The translations under genes were made by a program, and so were the position numbers. From positions 1 through 64,000 of the forward strand of contig NZ_LUAV01000022.1 of NCBI RefSeq assembly GCF_002078505.1: DNA of 64,000 bases, given 5' to 3'. This document shows, piece by piece, positions 55,879 to 64,000 of the stretch (positions within the stretch are counted from its first letter, which is position 1; each line of letters begins with the position of its first letter). Source of the stretch: Ensifer aridi (GTDB lineage: Bacteria; Pseudomonadota; Alphaproteobacteria; Rhizobiales; Rhizobiaceae). The notes beneath the pieces are model-generated. The model had not been told where the DNA came from. It saw nothing but the letters and a program-made list of their open reading frames with translations, and did not search any database.

Positions 55879-58306
55879 CGTGAACTCCTCTCATTTGAAG
55901 CCATTGGATTGGCCAATTGGGGCCGTGTTCGGAACTGAGCGCGCGAATGCGCTTCAAGTCTTCCTTGCCGGATGCGCCGACGAAGCTGAGCGCCACGGGA
56001 CCGAGCGCCATGTCGAAGAGCCGCCGGCCTTCGGGTGTGACGACATAGTATTCGCGCTTGGGAATCGCGTTCGAAACGATCTCGATCTGCCGCTCGTTGA
56101 ATCCGATCCGTTCGTAGAACTCGCGCGTCCCGGGCTCGCGTGCGGCGCCGTTCGGTAGGCAGATCTTCGTCGGGCAGGATTCCTTCAGCACGTCGATGAT
56201 CCCGGAGCGCTCGGCATCCGAGATAGACTGGGTAGCCAGCACGACCGCGCAGTTCGCCTTGCGGAGCACCTTCAGCCACTCGCGGATCTTACTTCTGAAC
56301 ACCGGATGCCCGAGCATCAACCAGGCCTCGTCCAGCACGATCAGACTGGGCGAGCCGTCGAGGCGCTTTTCAATCCATCGGAACAGATAGGTAAGCACGG
56401 GCACGAGATTGCGCTCGCCCATGTTCATGAGGTGCTCGATCTCGAAGGTCTGGAAGGCGCCGAGCGCCAACCCGTCCTCCTCTGCGTCGAGAAGCTGACC
56501 CATCGGCCCGTCAACTGTATAGTGATGCAGCGCGTCCTTGATCTCGCGCATCTGAACGCCGCTCACGAAATCCGACAGCGATCGACCACGTGCTCTCGCC
56601 ATCAAACCGACTTGCCGCGAGATGGCGTTGCGATGATCGGGCGTGATGGTGACACCCTGCAGCGCGACCAGCATCTCGATCCATTCCGCGGCCCAGGCCC
56701 GATCGCCGTCACTTTCAAGGTTAGACAGGGGGCAAAAGGCCAATGCCTTCCCCTCCTCCGCATTGTCGCCGCCGATCACGTAATGGTCGCCCCCGGCAGC
56801 CAGCGTCAGCGGCAGGAGCGAGCTGCCTTTGTCGAAGGCGAAGATCTGGGCTCGGTCATAGCGTCTGAACTGTGCCGCGATCAGTGCGACAAGTGTCGAC
56901 TTGCCCGAGCCGGTTGGTCCGAAGATCAGCGTGTGGCCGACGTCATCGACGTGCAGATTCAGCCGGAACGGCGTCGAGCCGCTCGCGACCTGCATCAGCG
57001 GCGGAGAATTCAGAGGATAGAAGGGGCAAGGTGCGATCGGGTTTCCCGACCAGACCGAATTGAGCGGGACTAAGTCGGCGAGATTGCTGGTATTGATCAT
57101 TGGATCACGCACGTTGCAATACCAGTTGCCCGGCAAGCTGCCGAGGTAGGCGTCAGTGGCGTTGAGCGATTCGATGCGCGCACCAAATCCTTCGGCTTGG
57201 ATCAGCCGTCGGATCGCCTCGGCTTTTTCCTGCAAGGCTTCCCGATCACTGTCGAAGAGAATGATGACGGGCGTGTAGTGGCCGTAGGCAACAAGTTGCG
57301 AGGACGCGTGCGCGATCGCATCCTCGGTCTCTGCCACCATCATCATGGCGTCCTGATCGACCGACCGGCTTTGCGTCTGGAATAGCTGGTCGAAGAACGG
57401 ACGAACTTTCTGTTGCCACTTCTTACGGGTCCGCTCCAACTTTTGACGCGCCTCTTCCGCGTCAAGGAAGACGAAGCGCGACGACCAGCGATAGGTGAGC
57501 GGCATCAGGTCGAGACTGTTGAGGATCCCCGGCCAGCTCTCCGCCGGCAGCCCGTCGATCGCTACAACGCCGAGAAACCGGTTTTCGACTTTCGGGGTCA
57601 GGCCATGCTCGAGTTCAGCGGTCGCGATCCAGTCGAGATACATCGGAGCATCGGGAAGTCGGATCGGGTGGTTCTCGCCGGTAATGCAGAAGCGGACGAA
57701 TTGGAGCAATTCGTCGTAGCGGGCAACGCGCTCCCCTCCCCTCTCGGCAACCTCGCGCGTTTGCATACGCCGGATCGAAAGCGTGCTCGCGAAATATTGC
57801 TCGATCTCACGGACGGCGTTCTTGAAGATGAAAAGCACCGTGTCGGCATAGGTCTTCTTGCGGCTCTCCTCATCGGAATAGATGTATTTGCTGAGAGCCG
57901 TCCTTTTGGACTCCAACGGCCGGTAGGTGAGGACCAGTGCGTGCTTGCTCTCGAAATGTCCCCGCTCACGCGTGAAATGCGCCCGCCGCTCAGCGTCGAT
58001 CGCCCGCGTGACAGCATCAGGGAAATGGCAGTGGTCTTCCGGGGGATAGTCGATCGTCGGAATACGCACGGCCTCTACCTGGATCATCCATCCGCTTCCG
58101 AGCCGTGACAGGATTGCGTTGATCTGCCTCGAAAATTCGTTGCGCTCGAGGTCGGTGGCGCTTTCGGAATCTGGCCCGGCAAAATACCAACCAGCCATCA
58201 GGCTTCCGTCTTTCAACAGAAGGACGCCGTTGTCGACCAGACCGGCATAGGGCACGAGATCGGCGAACGACGGACCTGTCGCGCGGAAAAGCTTGAGAGC
58301 AACCAT
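55850..58306 (-). CDS. trbE: TrbE, conjugal transfer ATPase (VirB4-like)
   Basis: An 818-residue ATPase that powers pilus assembly and DNA transfer. Walker A is FGPTGSGKSTLVALI near the middle and Walker B is SLIVLDEAWLMLGHP. The N-terminal CagE/TrbE/VirB domain is complete. It starts ten bases after trbD. The length is normal for rhizobial TrbE. Confidence 0.95.
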   Translation of the reverse strand: MVALKLFRATGPSFADLVPYAGLVDNGVLLLKDGSLMAGWYFAGPDSESATDLERNEFSRQINAILSRLGSGWMIQVEAVRIPTIDYPPEDHCHFPDAVTRAIDAERRAHFTRERGHFESKHALVLTYRPLESKRTALSKYIYSDEESRKKTYADTVLFIFKNAVREIEQYFASTLSIRRMQTREVAERGGERVARYDELLQFVRFCITGENHPIRLPDAPMYLDWIATAELEHGLTPKVENRFLGVVAIDGLPAESWPGILNSLDLMPLTYRWSSRFVFLDAEEARQKLERTRKKWQQKVRPFFDQLFQTQSRSVDQDAMMMVAETEDAIAHASSQLVAYGHYTPVIILFDSDREALQEKAEAIRRLIQAEGFGARIESLNATDAYLGSLPGNWYCNVRDPMINTSNLADLVPLNSVWSGNPIAPCPFYPLNSPPLMQVASGSTPFRLNLHVDDVGHTLIFGPTGSGKSTLVALIAAQFRRYDRAQIFAFDKGSSLLPLTLAAGGDHYVIGGDNAEEGKALAFCPLSNLESDGDRAWAAEWIEMLVALQGVTITPDHRNAISRQVGLMARARGRSLSDFVSGVQMREIKDALHHYTVDGPMGQLLDAEEDGLALGAFQTFEIEHLMNMGERNLVPVLTYLFRWIEKRLDGSPSLIVLDEAWLMLGHPVFRSKIREWLKVLRKANCAVVLATQSISDAERSGIIDVLKESCPTKICLPNGAAREPGTREFYERIGFNERQIEIVSNAIPKREYYVVTPEGRRLFDMALGPVALSFVGASGKEDLKRIRALSSEHGPNWPIQWLQMRGVHDAASLLDVE

Positions 58307-58316
58307 GATCCGCTCC

Positions 58317-58616
58317 TCAGTGGCGGCGCCAGGGCGAGGTCGTCGCCCGATAATAGGATCTGTAGGAGATGTGCCGGATATAGACGTTTCGCATCAGCGG
58401 ATCGGACTTGGCCATCATTCGCAGCAACCCGACAATGACGATCCAAACGGCGGCGCCGAAAAGAGCCGAGTAAAGGGTCAATACTACGAAGATCAGGATG
58501 ACCGCGGCGATACCCGTGAGCAGGACCAGTTCCCGGTCGGCACCCATCAACAGGTTCGGACGCGAGAGTGCACGGTGGATGCGATTGCGCTGAAGGCCGG
58601 ACAAGGACTCAGCCAT
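58317..58616 (-). CDS. trbD: TrbD, conjugal transfer (VirB3-like) protein
   Basis: A 99-residue inner-membrane protein with one or two closely spaced hydrophobic helices ([20 protein letters not shown] and [15 protein letters not shown]) and the VirB3 C-terminal [11 protein letters not shown] segment. Its start overlaps the trbC end by eight bases. Confidence 0.92.
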   Translation of the reverse strand: MAESLSGLQRNRIHRALSRPNLLMGADRELVLLTGIAAVILIFVVLTLYSALFGAAVWIVIVGLLRMMAKSDPLMRNVYIRHISYRSYYRATTSPWRRH

Positions 58617-58992
58617 GAGTCCCCTCCCCTTCTCCGCTCTGCCCGCTTGGAGTAATCGACTCGTCTGCCAGTCCGATCGAGGCGCCGGTCGCACCGAACA
58701 GGCCGACGATGTTGGTGGCGCCAAGCAGGATGCCGGTGACGAGGACGATATACATGAGCCTCCGCGCGAAATCGTTGAGCTCACCCCCGAAGATCAGCAT
58801 GCCGCCCGCGATGGCAACCGCTGCCAGCGCGATGGCACCAGCGACGGGACCGGTGATCGACTCCTGGATTTGCTGAAGCGGCCCTTCCCAGGGAAGGCCG
58901 CCGCCGGAACTCGCGAGGGCCGGTGCGACAGAGGCAAAAACCAAGGGAGCTGCAAGCAGCGCAATGGCGACTAATGCATTCTTACGCGACAT
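58609..58992 (-). CDS. trbC: TrbC, conjugal pilin (VirB2-like)
   Basis: A 127-residue pilin precursor with a signal peptide ([20 protein letters not shown] followed by LA) and two hydrophobic segments ([20 protein letters not shown] and [20 protein letters not shown]). It is processed to the transfer pilus subunit. The start at 58992 overlaps the end of trbB by 11 bases. Confidence 0.92.
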   Translation of the reverse strand: MSRKNALVAIALLAAPLVFASVAPALASSGGGLPWEGPLQQIQESITGPVAGAIALAAVAIAGGMLIFGGELNDFARRLMYIVLVTGILLGATNIVGLFGATGASIGLADESITPSGQSGEGEGTHG

Positions 58993-59953
58993 GGCGCGCC
59001 TCCTGTTCTTCGGTGAGCTGGCCGGTTTCGTACTGGCCGTTGACGTACCGCTCGACCTGGATGACATCGCGAACGCGCCGTCCGCGCGGCGTTCTTTCAA
59101 TCGAGATAACGAGATCGACCGCTTCGCCAATCACCTCGTGCATGGGCTGCTGACTGGCCTCCGCGGTGAGTTGCTCGAGCCTGCGCAGTGCCGACATGGC
59201 GGTATTGGAGTGAATAGTTGCCACGCCACCCGGATGGCCGGTGTTCCACGCCTTGAGCAACGTGAGCGCGGCTCCGTCGCGGACCTCGCCCACGACGATC
59301 CTGTCGGGGCGCAGGCGCATCGCGCTTTTGAGGAGCCGCGCCATGTCGACGGTATCGCTGGTATGAAGAAGAACTGCGTTGTCGGCTGCGCACTGGATCT
59401 CGGCGGTGTCCTCCAGAACGACGAGCCGGTCGTCCGGCGCGCTCTTCACGATCTCGCCGATCACTGCGTTTGCGAGGGTCGTCTTGCCAGAGCCAGTTCC
59501 ACCGGAAATGACAATGTTCAGGCGTGAAGCCATCGCGCTGCGGATGGTCGCAGCCTGATTCTCTGTCATCATGCCGGAGCACACATAGTCGTCCAGCGGG
59601 ATAAGACGCGAAGTACGACGGCGAATCGTGAACGCGGGCTTGGCGACCACCGGCGGCAAGAGACCTTCAAATCGGTGGCCGCCGATCGGCAGTTCTCCGG
59701 AGATGATCGGCTGTTCCGTGTCGACCGTCGACTGAAGCGCATGCGCAACGGTGCCGATCACCATTTCCGCCGCAGCTGACGACATCTCTCCGGCCGGCGC
59801 AACGCCATGCCCAAGCCGTTCGATGAACAGCTGTCCATCGGGGTTCAGCATGATATCGACGACGTTGCCATCATCCAATGCGACGCAAAGCTGGTCGCCG
59901 AGGGCGTTCTGAAGCTTGCGGACGAGACGAGCATGGGAGCGAAGCTGTGTCAC
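58982..59953 (-). CDS. trbB: TrbB, conjugal transfer ATPase (VirB11-like)
   Basis: A 323-residue hexameric secretion ATPase. Walker A is [14 protein letters not shown]; the Asp and His boxes ([12 protein letters not shown] and [17 protein letters not shown]) are present. I place the start at GTG 59953 ([14 protein letters not shown] follows) because GAGGAGAA lies six bases upstream and the result has the family length of 323 residues; the open frame extends into traI. It begins 11 bases after the traI stop. Confidence 0.93.
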   Translation of the reverse strand: MTQLRSHARLVRKLQNALGDQLCVALDDGNVVDIMLNPDGQLFIERLGHGVAPAGEMSSAAAEMVIGTVAHALQSTVDTEQPIISGELPIGGHRFEGLLPPVVAKPAFTIRRRTSRLIPLDDYVCSGMMTENQAATIRSAMASRLNIVISGGTGSGKTTLANAVIGEIVKSAPDDRLVVLEDTAEIQCAADNAVLLHTSDTVDMARLLKSAMRLRPDRIVVGEVRDGAALTLLKAWNTGHPGGVATIHSNTAMSALRRLEQLTAEASQQPMHEVIGEAVDLVISIERTPRGRRVRDVIQVERYVNGQYETGQLTEEQEARHVA

Positions 59954-59963
59954 GGACTTCTCC

Positions 59964-60590
59964 TCATGCTGCTTGGCCAAGTCGGCCGATGATCTGAGAG
60001 CGGTAGTCGACGGGGCGGAGCTTCCGAAAAGTGCCCGCATTAGCCGTCAGAGTGCCGGCCACAGCCATGGTCGTCCCGATCCGTCTCGGCTCGCCAAGGC
60101 GCTGAAGCGGCCAACCGACGCGGGCGAGGATCCGTTCAAACCGAATATCAGTCACCGTGACTATTTCGGTGAAACGGTTTGCCAGCGACCATTCGATAAC
60201 CCCCGCAAACATGGTGAGCGTCGCCTCGTGAATGGAACCAGCTCTCCTACCCTCAGCAAGGGAGGTGTCCACGCAAAAGCGCGAGCTCTCGACCATGGAG
60301 GAATGCGCAGTAAGGTGACCTGCAGAAAGGAGCGAGGGGAAGACGTTCGCCACCATCGTGGGGCCGAGTGCTGGAAGAAGGCGGGCACATCCGGCCAACC
60401 GGCCCATCTTGGCGATGGCTAAAATGTAGGTCGGTTGAAGATCGTCGAAAGCATCCGACTCATAGCCTCCTGCAGCATTGACTTCCCAACCCAACCGGCC
60501 GGAAAAGACGCGGGCGCGCAGCTGATGATGGCATTGGAGAAGTCGGGCTTCTTCGACATTCCGGGGCCTTGAGATCGCGAGAACCTGCAT
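59964..60590 (-). CDS. traI: TraI, acyl-homoserine-lactone synthase
   Basis: A 208-residue LuxI-family enzyme that makes an acyl-homoserine lactone from S-adenosylmethionine and acyl-ACP. All landmark residues fall at the canonical LuxI numbers: R25, F29, W35, D46, D49, R70, E101 and R104. As in Ti plasmids it is the first gene of the traI-trb operon. TraR (21502-22206) should activate it, giving the autoinduction loop, and TraM damps it. Confidence 0.95.
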   Translation of the reverse strand: MQVLAISRPRNVEEARLLQCHHQLRARVFSGRLGWEVNAAGGYESDAFDDLQPTYILAIAKMGRLAGCARLLPALGPTMVANVFPSLLSAGHLTAHSSMVESSRFCVDTSLAEGRRAGSIHEATLTMFAGVIEWSLANRFTEIVTVTDIRFERILARVGWPLQRLGEPRRIGTTMAVAGTLTANAGTFRKLRPVDYRSQIIGRLGQAA

Positions 60591-60944
60591 GAATTTCTCC
60601 GTCGTTGAAAATCGCCGCGGAGGTAAGCACGGATCCGAATCGCTGTGCAGTTGTAGAATTCAACAGGGTTGTGCTGGGGGTGATTCGGGCAGTAGATTGA
60701 GTGAACGACGGTTGACGTGTCCCTGCCCGACTGCAGGGTTCACAGGAACAGTTTGGGATCAAGCTAGTGGAAGCGTCGGGCTAAGCCTCGGAACGGAAAC
60801 CAAAAATTCAAGAGTCCCCTTGGGATTTCTCTCCGGACCTTAACCATCTGTTAACCCTAAACTTCTGGACGGGTTAGGAGAATCGTGTTCTATCTTTGGC
60901 GGGCAATGGTCGGTAAACCGGCGGAAGGCCGCTAAGAGGAAAAG
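60591..60944. other. Divergent control region between traI and repA
   Basis: About 350 bases with no gene, separating the traI-trb operon from repABC. In Ti plasmids TraR binds here to raise both transfer and copy number. It contains the 60721 inverted repeat and an AT-richer stretch near 60840-60870 that may hold the repA promoter. Confidence 0.7.
60721..60738. promoter_or_regulatory. 18-base inverted repeat, candidate tra box
   Basis: CCCTGCCCGACTGCAGGG has six-base perfect arms. It matches the length and dyad form of TraR sites (tra boxes) but not the Ti consensus sequence. It is about 130 bases before traI and 207 before repA. Assignment to TraR is inference from location. Confidence 0.4.
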
Positions 60945-62168
60945 ATGGCGATAGCAAACCGAGTGGAATCAGTTGTGTGCTCGAGGGAAGATGCTGGCAG
61001 CAAGATCATGCGCCACGCAGGGCTTCTGTCCGGGCAATTGCAGCAGCTCAGAACTCGCATGTATCCGCCAAAATCGGAAAAGGCCCTACGTTCGTTCTTG
61101 ACCAATGAAGTGTCGAAGCTGACGTCAATACCCGATTCGACCTTAAAGCTCATGTCGACCGAAGGACGCGGACCAGTTCCCAGCAGACTGGAGAATAACC
61201 ATCGCGTCTACACGCTGGCCCAGATCAACGAACTGCGCGAATTGTTCGCGAAGCAGAAGCCGTCGGAGGCCCTGCGATTCCTTCCTCGCCGTCGGCCCGG
61301 CGAGCACCTTCAGGTTCTTGCAATCGCCAACTTCAAGGGGGGCAGCGCAAAGACAACGACTTGCGTGCACCTCTCGCACTACCTAGCCCTCCACGGCTAT
61401 CGCGTTCTCGCACTCGATCTGGACCCCCAAGCATCCTTGTCGGCTATGTTCGGCGCCCAGCCAGAGATTGACGTCGGCTCGAATGAAACGATCTACGCCG
61501 CTTTGCGCTACGACGAAAACGACCGTCGTCCAATCCGCGATATCATTCGCAAGACATACTTCGAAGGCATCGACCTCATTCCAGGCAATCTGGAAGTGAT
61601 GGAGTATGAACACGAAACTCCTCGCGTTTTGGCGAACAAGTCGAGTTCCGGCGCGATCTTCTTCGAGCGATTGAAGCTCGCCCTTTCAGAAGTCGAAGCA
61701 GACTACGACGTCGTAATCCTGGACACACCGCCGTCGCTCGGCTTTCTGACATTAAGCGCGATATACGCTGCGACCAGCATGATCATTACGGTGCATCCGG
61801 CAATGCTAGACGTTGCATCGATGAGCCAATTCCTGCTGATGATGGGCGATCTAATTAGTGTTCTGAATGAGAGCGGCGCTCAGTTGGACCAGGACTTCAT
61901 TCGATACCTGGTAACACGACATGACCCCAATGACGCGCCGCAATCGCAAGTTGTTGCGATGCTCCGCCATATGTTCGGTACAGATGTCCTGTTGCCCACT
62001 GCCATCGAGAGCACTGCCGTTGAAGCCGCTGGCCTCGCGAAGCGCTCCGTTTACGAGCTCGAAATGGGGCAAATCGGACGGGACACCCAAAAGCGCGCCC
62101 GCGAGGCCGTGGACGCCGTAAACGAGGCCATTGTTCGCCTTATCAACGATAGCTGGGGGCGGACATGA
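60945..62168 (+). CDS. repA: RepA, ParA-like plasmid partition protein
   Basis: A 407-residue partition ATPase. A helix-turn-helix region lies in the N-terminal part and the deviant Walker A is KGGSAKTTTCVHL near residue 130, followed by LDLDPQASLSAMFG. With RepB it segregates the plasmid and represses the repABC promoter. The ATG at 60945 has AGAGGAAAAG upstream. Its stop overlaps the repB start by four bases. Confidence 0.95.
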   Translation: MAIANRVESVVCSREDAGSKIMRHAGLLSGQLQQLRTRMYPPKSEKALRSFLTNEVSKLTSIPDSTLKLMSTEGRGPVPSRLENNHRVYTLAQINELRELFAKQKPSEALRFLPRRRPGEHLQVLAIANFKGGSAKTTTCVHLSHYLALHGYRVLALDLDPQASLSAMFGAQPEIDVGSNETIYAALRYDENDRRPIRDIIRKTYFEGIDLIPGNLEVMEYEHETPRVLANKSSSGAIFFERLKLALSEVEADYDVVILDTPPSLGFLTLSAIYAATSMIITVHPAMLDVASMSQFLLMMGDLISVLNESGAQLDQDFIRYLVTRHDPNDAPQSQVVAMLRHMFGTDVLLPTAIESTAVEAAGLAKRSVYELEMGQIGRDTQKRAREAVDAVNEAIVRLINDSWGRT

Positions 62169-63193
62169 GCAAATCTCCTCGTAAGTCGATTGTCGCCAGC
62201 TTCGGACTGCTGTCTGCAGAGCTGGAGAACAAGCTGGCCAGCGATCAGCAGCCAGCGCCCCCTGTTCCATCCGTGGGCAATCGTGTTGGGGCTGGTGTCA
62301 TAGGCGCAGCCCACCGTGCGATCGACGACATTCGATCAGAGCGAGATCGGTTGAAGGCTCTCGTCGAGTCGGGCGGGGGGGCGATTCGCGAGCTGGATCC
62401 TTCCCTCATCGACCCCTCCCCGTACCCGGACAGACTGCCGGATGATGACGAGGCAAGCTTCGAGGCATTCAAACGTTCCATTGAGACCGAGGGCCAAAAG
62501 GTTCCTGTCCAGGTCCGGAAACACCCCTCGTCGCCCGGTCGCTATCAAATCGTGTACGGTCACCGGCGCTGGCTTGCTACCAAGCAGCTCGGCAAGCCCC
62601 TTCGAGCCATCGAGGTGGAAATTTCTGACCTCGATCTTGTTCTCGCGCAGGGGATTGAGAATGCAAGCCGCCAGGACCTGACCTGGATCGAACGGGCGCT
62701 GTTTGCGTCGCGCATGGATGATGCGGGAATCAAGCCGCGCCACATCTACGCGGCGCTTTCGATCGAGGACACTGAACTGGCTCGTATGCGGAATGTCTAT
62801 CGTGTCGTGCCGGCGGATATCATCGAGGCCATTGGACGGGCACCAAAGATTGGCCGGCCGCGATGGCTCGACCTTGCCAAGGCTGTTGCCGGAGATCCGG
62901 ACACTCTCGATTCTATTCGCACTACGTTGGCCAAGGTGGACCCCGTTGAAACTTCCGACAAACGGTTCCAGCGCGTCCTGAGTGCGATCAAGCCAGCCAC
63001 CAAAAAGGGCATAGGGCCGACTCCGATTTCGGATGGTAGCGGTACAAAGCTTGCCGCGTTGGTGATGTCCCCGAAAGAGGTTCGAATCTCGGCCGAGGGC
63101 TCGCTCGGCATCGAGTTCTTGAAGTTTGTTGAGGCGGAACTGCCAAATCTTGCTGCGCAGTTTGCCCTTCAACGAAACCACGAAAAGCCCTGA
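62165..63193 (+). CDS. repB: RepB, ParB-like centromere-binding protein
   Basis: A 342-residue ParB-family protein. The N-terminal ParB box includes FKRSIETEGQKVPVQVRKHP and RYQIVYGHRRWLATKQLGKP. A central HTH follows (LTWIERALFASRMDDAGIKP). It binds parS sites and works with RepA. Translation is coupled to repA through an ATGA overlap. A perfect 18-base palindrome overlaps its stop codon. Confidence 0.95.
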   Translation: MSKSPRKSIVASFGLLSAELENKLASDQQPAPPVPSVGNRVGAGVIGAAHRAIDDIRSERDRLKALVESGGGAIRELDPSLIDPSPYPDRLPDDDEASFEAFKRSIETEGQKVPVQVRKHPSSPGRYQIVYGHRRWLATKQLGKPLRAIEVEISDLDLVLAQGIENASRQDLTWIERALFASRMDDAGIKPRHIYAALSIEDTELARMRNVYRVVPADIIEAIGRAPKIGRPRWLDLAKAVAGDPDTLDSIRTTLAKVDPVETSDKRFQRVLSAIKPATKKGIGPTPISDGSGTKLAALVMSPKEVRISAEGSLGIEFLKFVEAELPNLAAQFALQRNHEKP

Positions 63194-63205
63194 CAGCTGT
63201 CAGGG
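63188..63205. promoter_or_regulatory. Perfect palindrome at the repB stop, candidate parS
   Basis: CCCTGACAGCTGTCAGGG is a perfect 18-base palindrome. Its inner ten bases fit the NNCNGCNGNN core reported for parS sites of repABC plasmids, while the outer GTT/AAC arms are replaced by CCT/AGG. RepB-binding centromeres occur at various places in repABC loci, so this is a candidate. Confidence 0.5.
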
Positions 63206-63239
63206 TTTGTATCTTGTTCAGGAAAGGAAGCGCTGCAAA

Positions 63240-63293
63240 AGAAAAAGGCCCCCCAAACGTTGCCGTCGTGGAAGCCTCTCTCTGTGTGTGACA
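63240..63293 (-). ncRNA. Antisense counter-transcribed RNA of repABC (incompatibility RNA)
   Basis: In the repB-repC gap the minus strand has TTGACG (63322-63327) and GATTCT (63299-63304) with a 17-base spacer. The predicted RNA of about 50 bases ends in a stem (arms about 63246-63253 and 63270-63277) followed by a run of five Us. This is the standard place and form of the small RNA that blocks RepC synthesis and sets copy number and incompatibility. Confidence 0.85.
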
Positions 63294-63389
63294 ACTAGAG
63301 AATCGCATTTCCCCGAATCCCCGTCAAGAGTCTTTGGCACCGATTTTGGTGAGCAGCTTTCTTTTGCCTCTTAGAAGGTGAAGGAAAAA

Positions 63390-64000
63390 ATGCAGAGTGG
63401 AAGTGTGACGACGCCCTTCGGGCGGCGGCCGATGACGCTTGCCCAGGTTCGGCAACAAGTTGCCGCGACCGTCATTCAGCCCGGCAAGTCGGCTGACAAA
63501 TGGAAGGTCTTTCGAGACGCTTCCGAGGCGAGAGAATTGCTGGGACTTCAGGACCGAAGCCTCGCGGTCCTTGACGCCCTGTTGAGTTTTTATCCTGACA
63601 ATGAACTCCGTCAAGACGCGCAGCTCATAGTCTTCCCATCCAATGCGCAGCTGACACTCCGCGCTCATGGCATTACTGGCGCCACGCTTCGTAGACACCT
63701 AGCCCTTCTGGTAGAGGCAGGTCTCATCGTGCGTAAGGACAGTGCGAATGGAAAGCGATACGCCCGAAGGCATAGGTCAGGCGAGATCGAAAGTGCGTTT
63801 GGCTTCGATCTCTCCCCCCTGCTCACCCGTGCCGAAGAGCTTGCTCAAATGGCGCAGCGGGTCGCGGCGGCTCGGGCGGCCTTCAGGAGAGCCAAGGAAA
63901 ATTTGACAATATGCCGCCGGGACGTCCGTAAGCTCATCACTGCGGCGATCGAAGAGGGCGCAGACGGGGATTGGGAGAAGATTAACTCCAAGTACGTCGA
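63390..64000 (+). CDS. repC: RepC, replication initiator (5' part, runs off the window)
   Basis: About 203 codons of RepC are present. The N terminus MQSGSVTTPFGRRPMTLAQV is characteristic, and a winged-helix region (TLRRHLALLVEAGLIVRKDS) lies near residue 110. RepC binds the origin, which in these plasmids lies inside repC itself, and starts replication. The ATG at 63390 has AAGGAAA upstream. The full protein should be about 400 residues; the rest lies beyond 64000. Confidence 0.95.
   Translation, partial: MQSGSVTTPFGRRPMTLAQVRQQVAATVIQPGKSADKWKVFRDASEARELLGLQDRSLAVLDALLSFYPDNELRQDAQLIVFPSNAQLTLRAHGITGATLRRHLALLVEAGLIVRKDSANGKRYARRHRSGEIESAFGFDLSPLLTRAEELAQMAQRVAAARAAFRRAKENLTICRRDVRKLITAAIEEGADGDWEKINSKYV

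Overview
This window looks like part of a large conjugative, catabolic plasmid of a Rhizobiales bacterium (Sinorhizobium/Ensifer/Rhizobium/Agrobacterium type). The evidence is a repABC replication and partition locus at the right end, a Ti-plasmid-style traI-trbBCDEJKLFGHI mating-pair operon next to it, TraR and TraM quorum-sensing regulators, an Aap-type amino-acid transporter, a DUF982 protein, high GC and dense genes. I see no rRNA, tRNA, CRISPR array or intact insertion sequence.

Layout. 0.8-7.7 kb: a TPR protein, a LysR regulator, a redox operon (dimeric-barrel protein, amine oxidase, zinc alcohol dehydrogenase, ChrR-like cupin) and a secreted esterase. 7.9-16.6 kb: a MalY-type C-S lyase and an aapJQMP-like ABC transporter, a collapsed enolase-superfamily pseudogene, and an MFS exporter divergent from an AraC regulator. 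16.6-21 kb: a decayed region with inverted molybdopterin-oxidoreductase fragments, small rhizobial hypothetical genes, and a DUF433 antitoxin with a truncated toxin. 21-22.2 kb: traM and traR, convergent. 22.3-50.3 kb: the metabolic core. 50.4-60.6 kb: trbI to trbB and traI. 60.9-64 kb: repA, repB, antisense RNA and the start of repC.

The metabolic core reads as one pathway. A propane 2-monooxygenase of the Mim/Prm type (hydroxylase, reductase, coupling protein, with its own GroEL, an iron-sulfur-assembly-like protein and an amidohydrolase) would make 2-propanol. A zinc alcohol dehydrogenase would give acetone, and acetoacetate decarboxylase is a second acetone source. Mim enzymes are known to oxidise acetone to acetol. 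A GMC dehydrogenase with a Tat-exported partner shares an operon with a glyoxalase I that keeps all four metal ligands, and a membrane D-lactate dehydrogenase lies next door. Together they suggest propane -> 2-propanol -> acetone -> acetol -> methylglyoxal -> D-lactate -> pyruvate. The end-to-end pathway is inference.

Regulation is legible. Near-consensus sigma-54 (-24/-12) promoters precede the monooxygenase operon, the alcohol dehydrogenase and the acetoacetate decarboxylase operon. Two of them have strong upstream palindromes, and two AcoR-like sigma-54 activators are encoded. One has an intact GAFTGA loop and the other has GAYTNA. A divergent module at 44.3-46.7 kb (small helical proteins plus a WD40-like protein) is unassigned and is the best candidate for an undescribed accessory system of the monooxygenase. 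A 64-residue membrane protein translationally coupled to the reductase gene is another.
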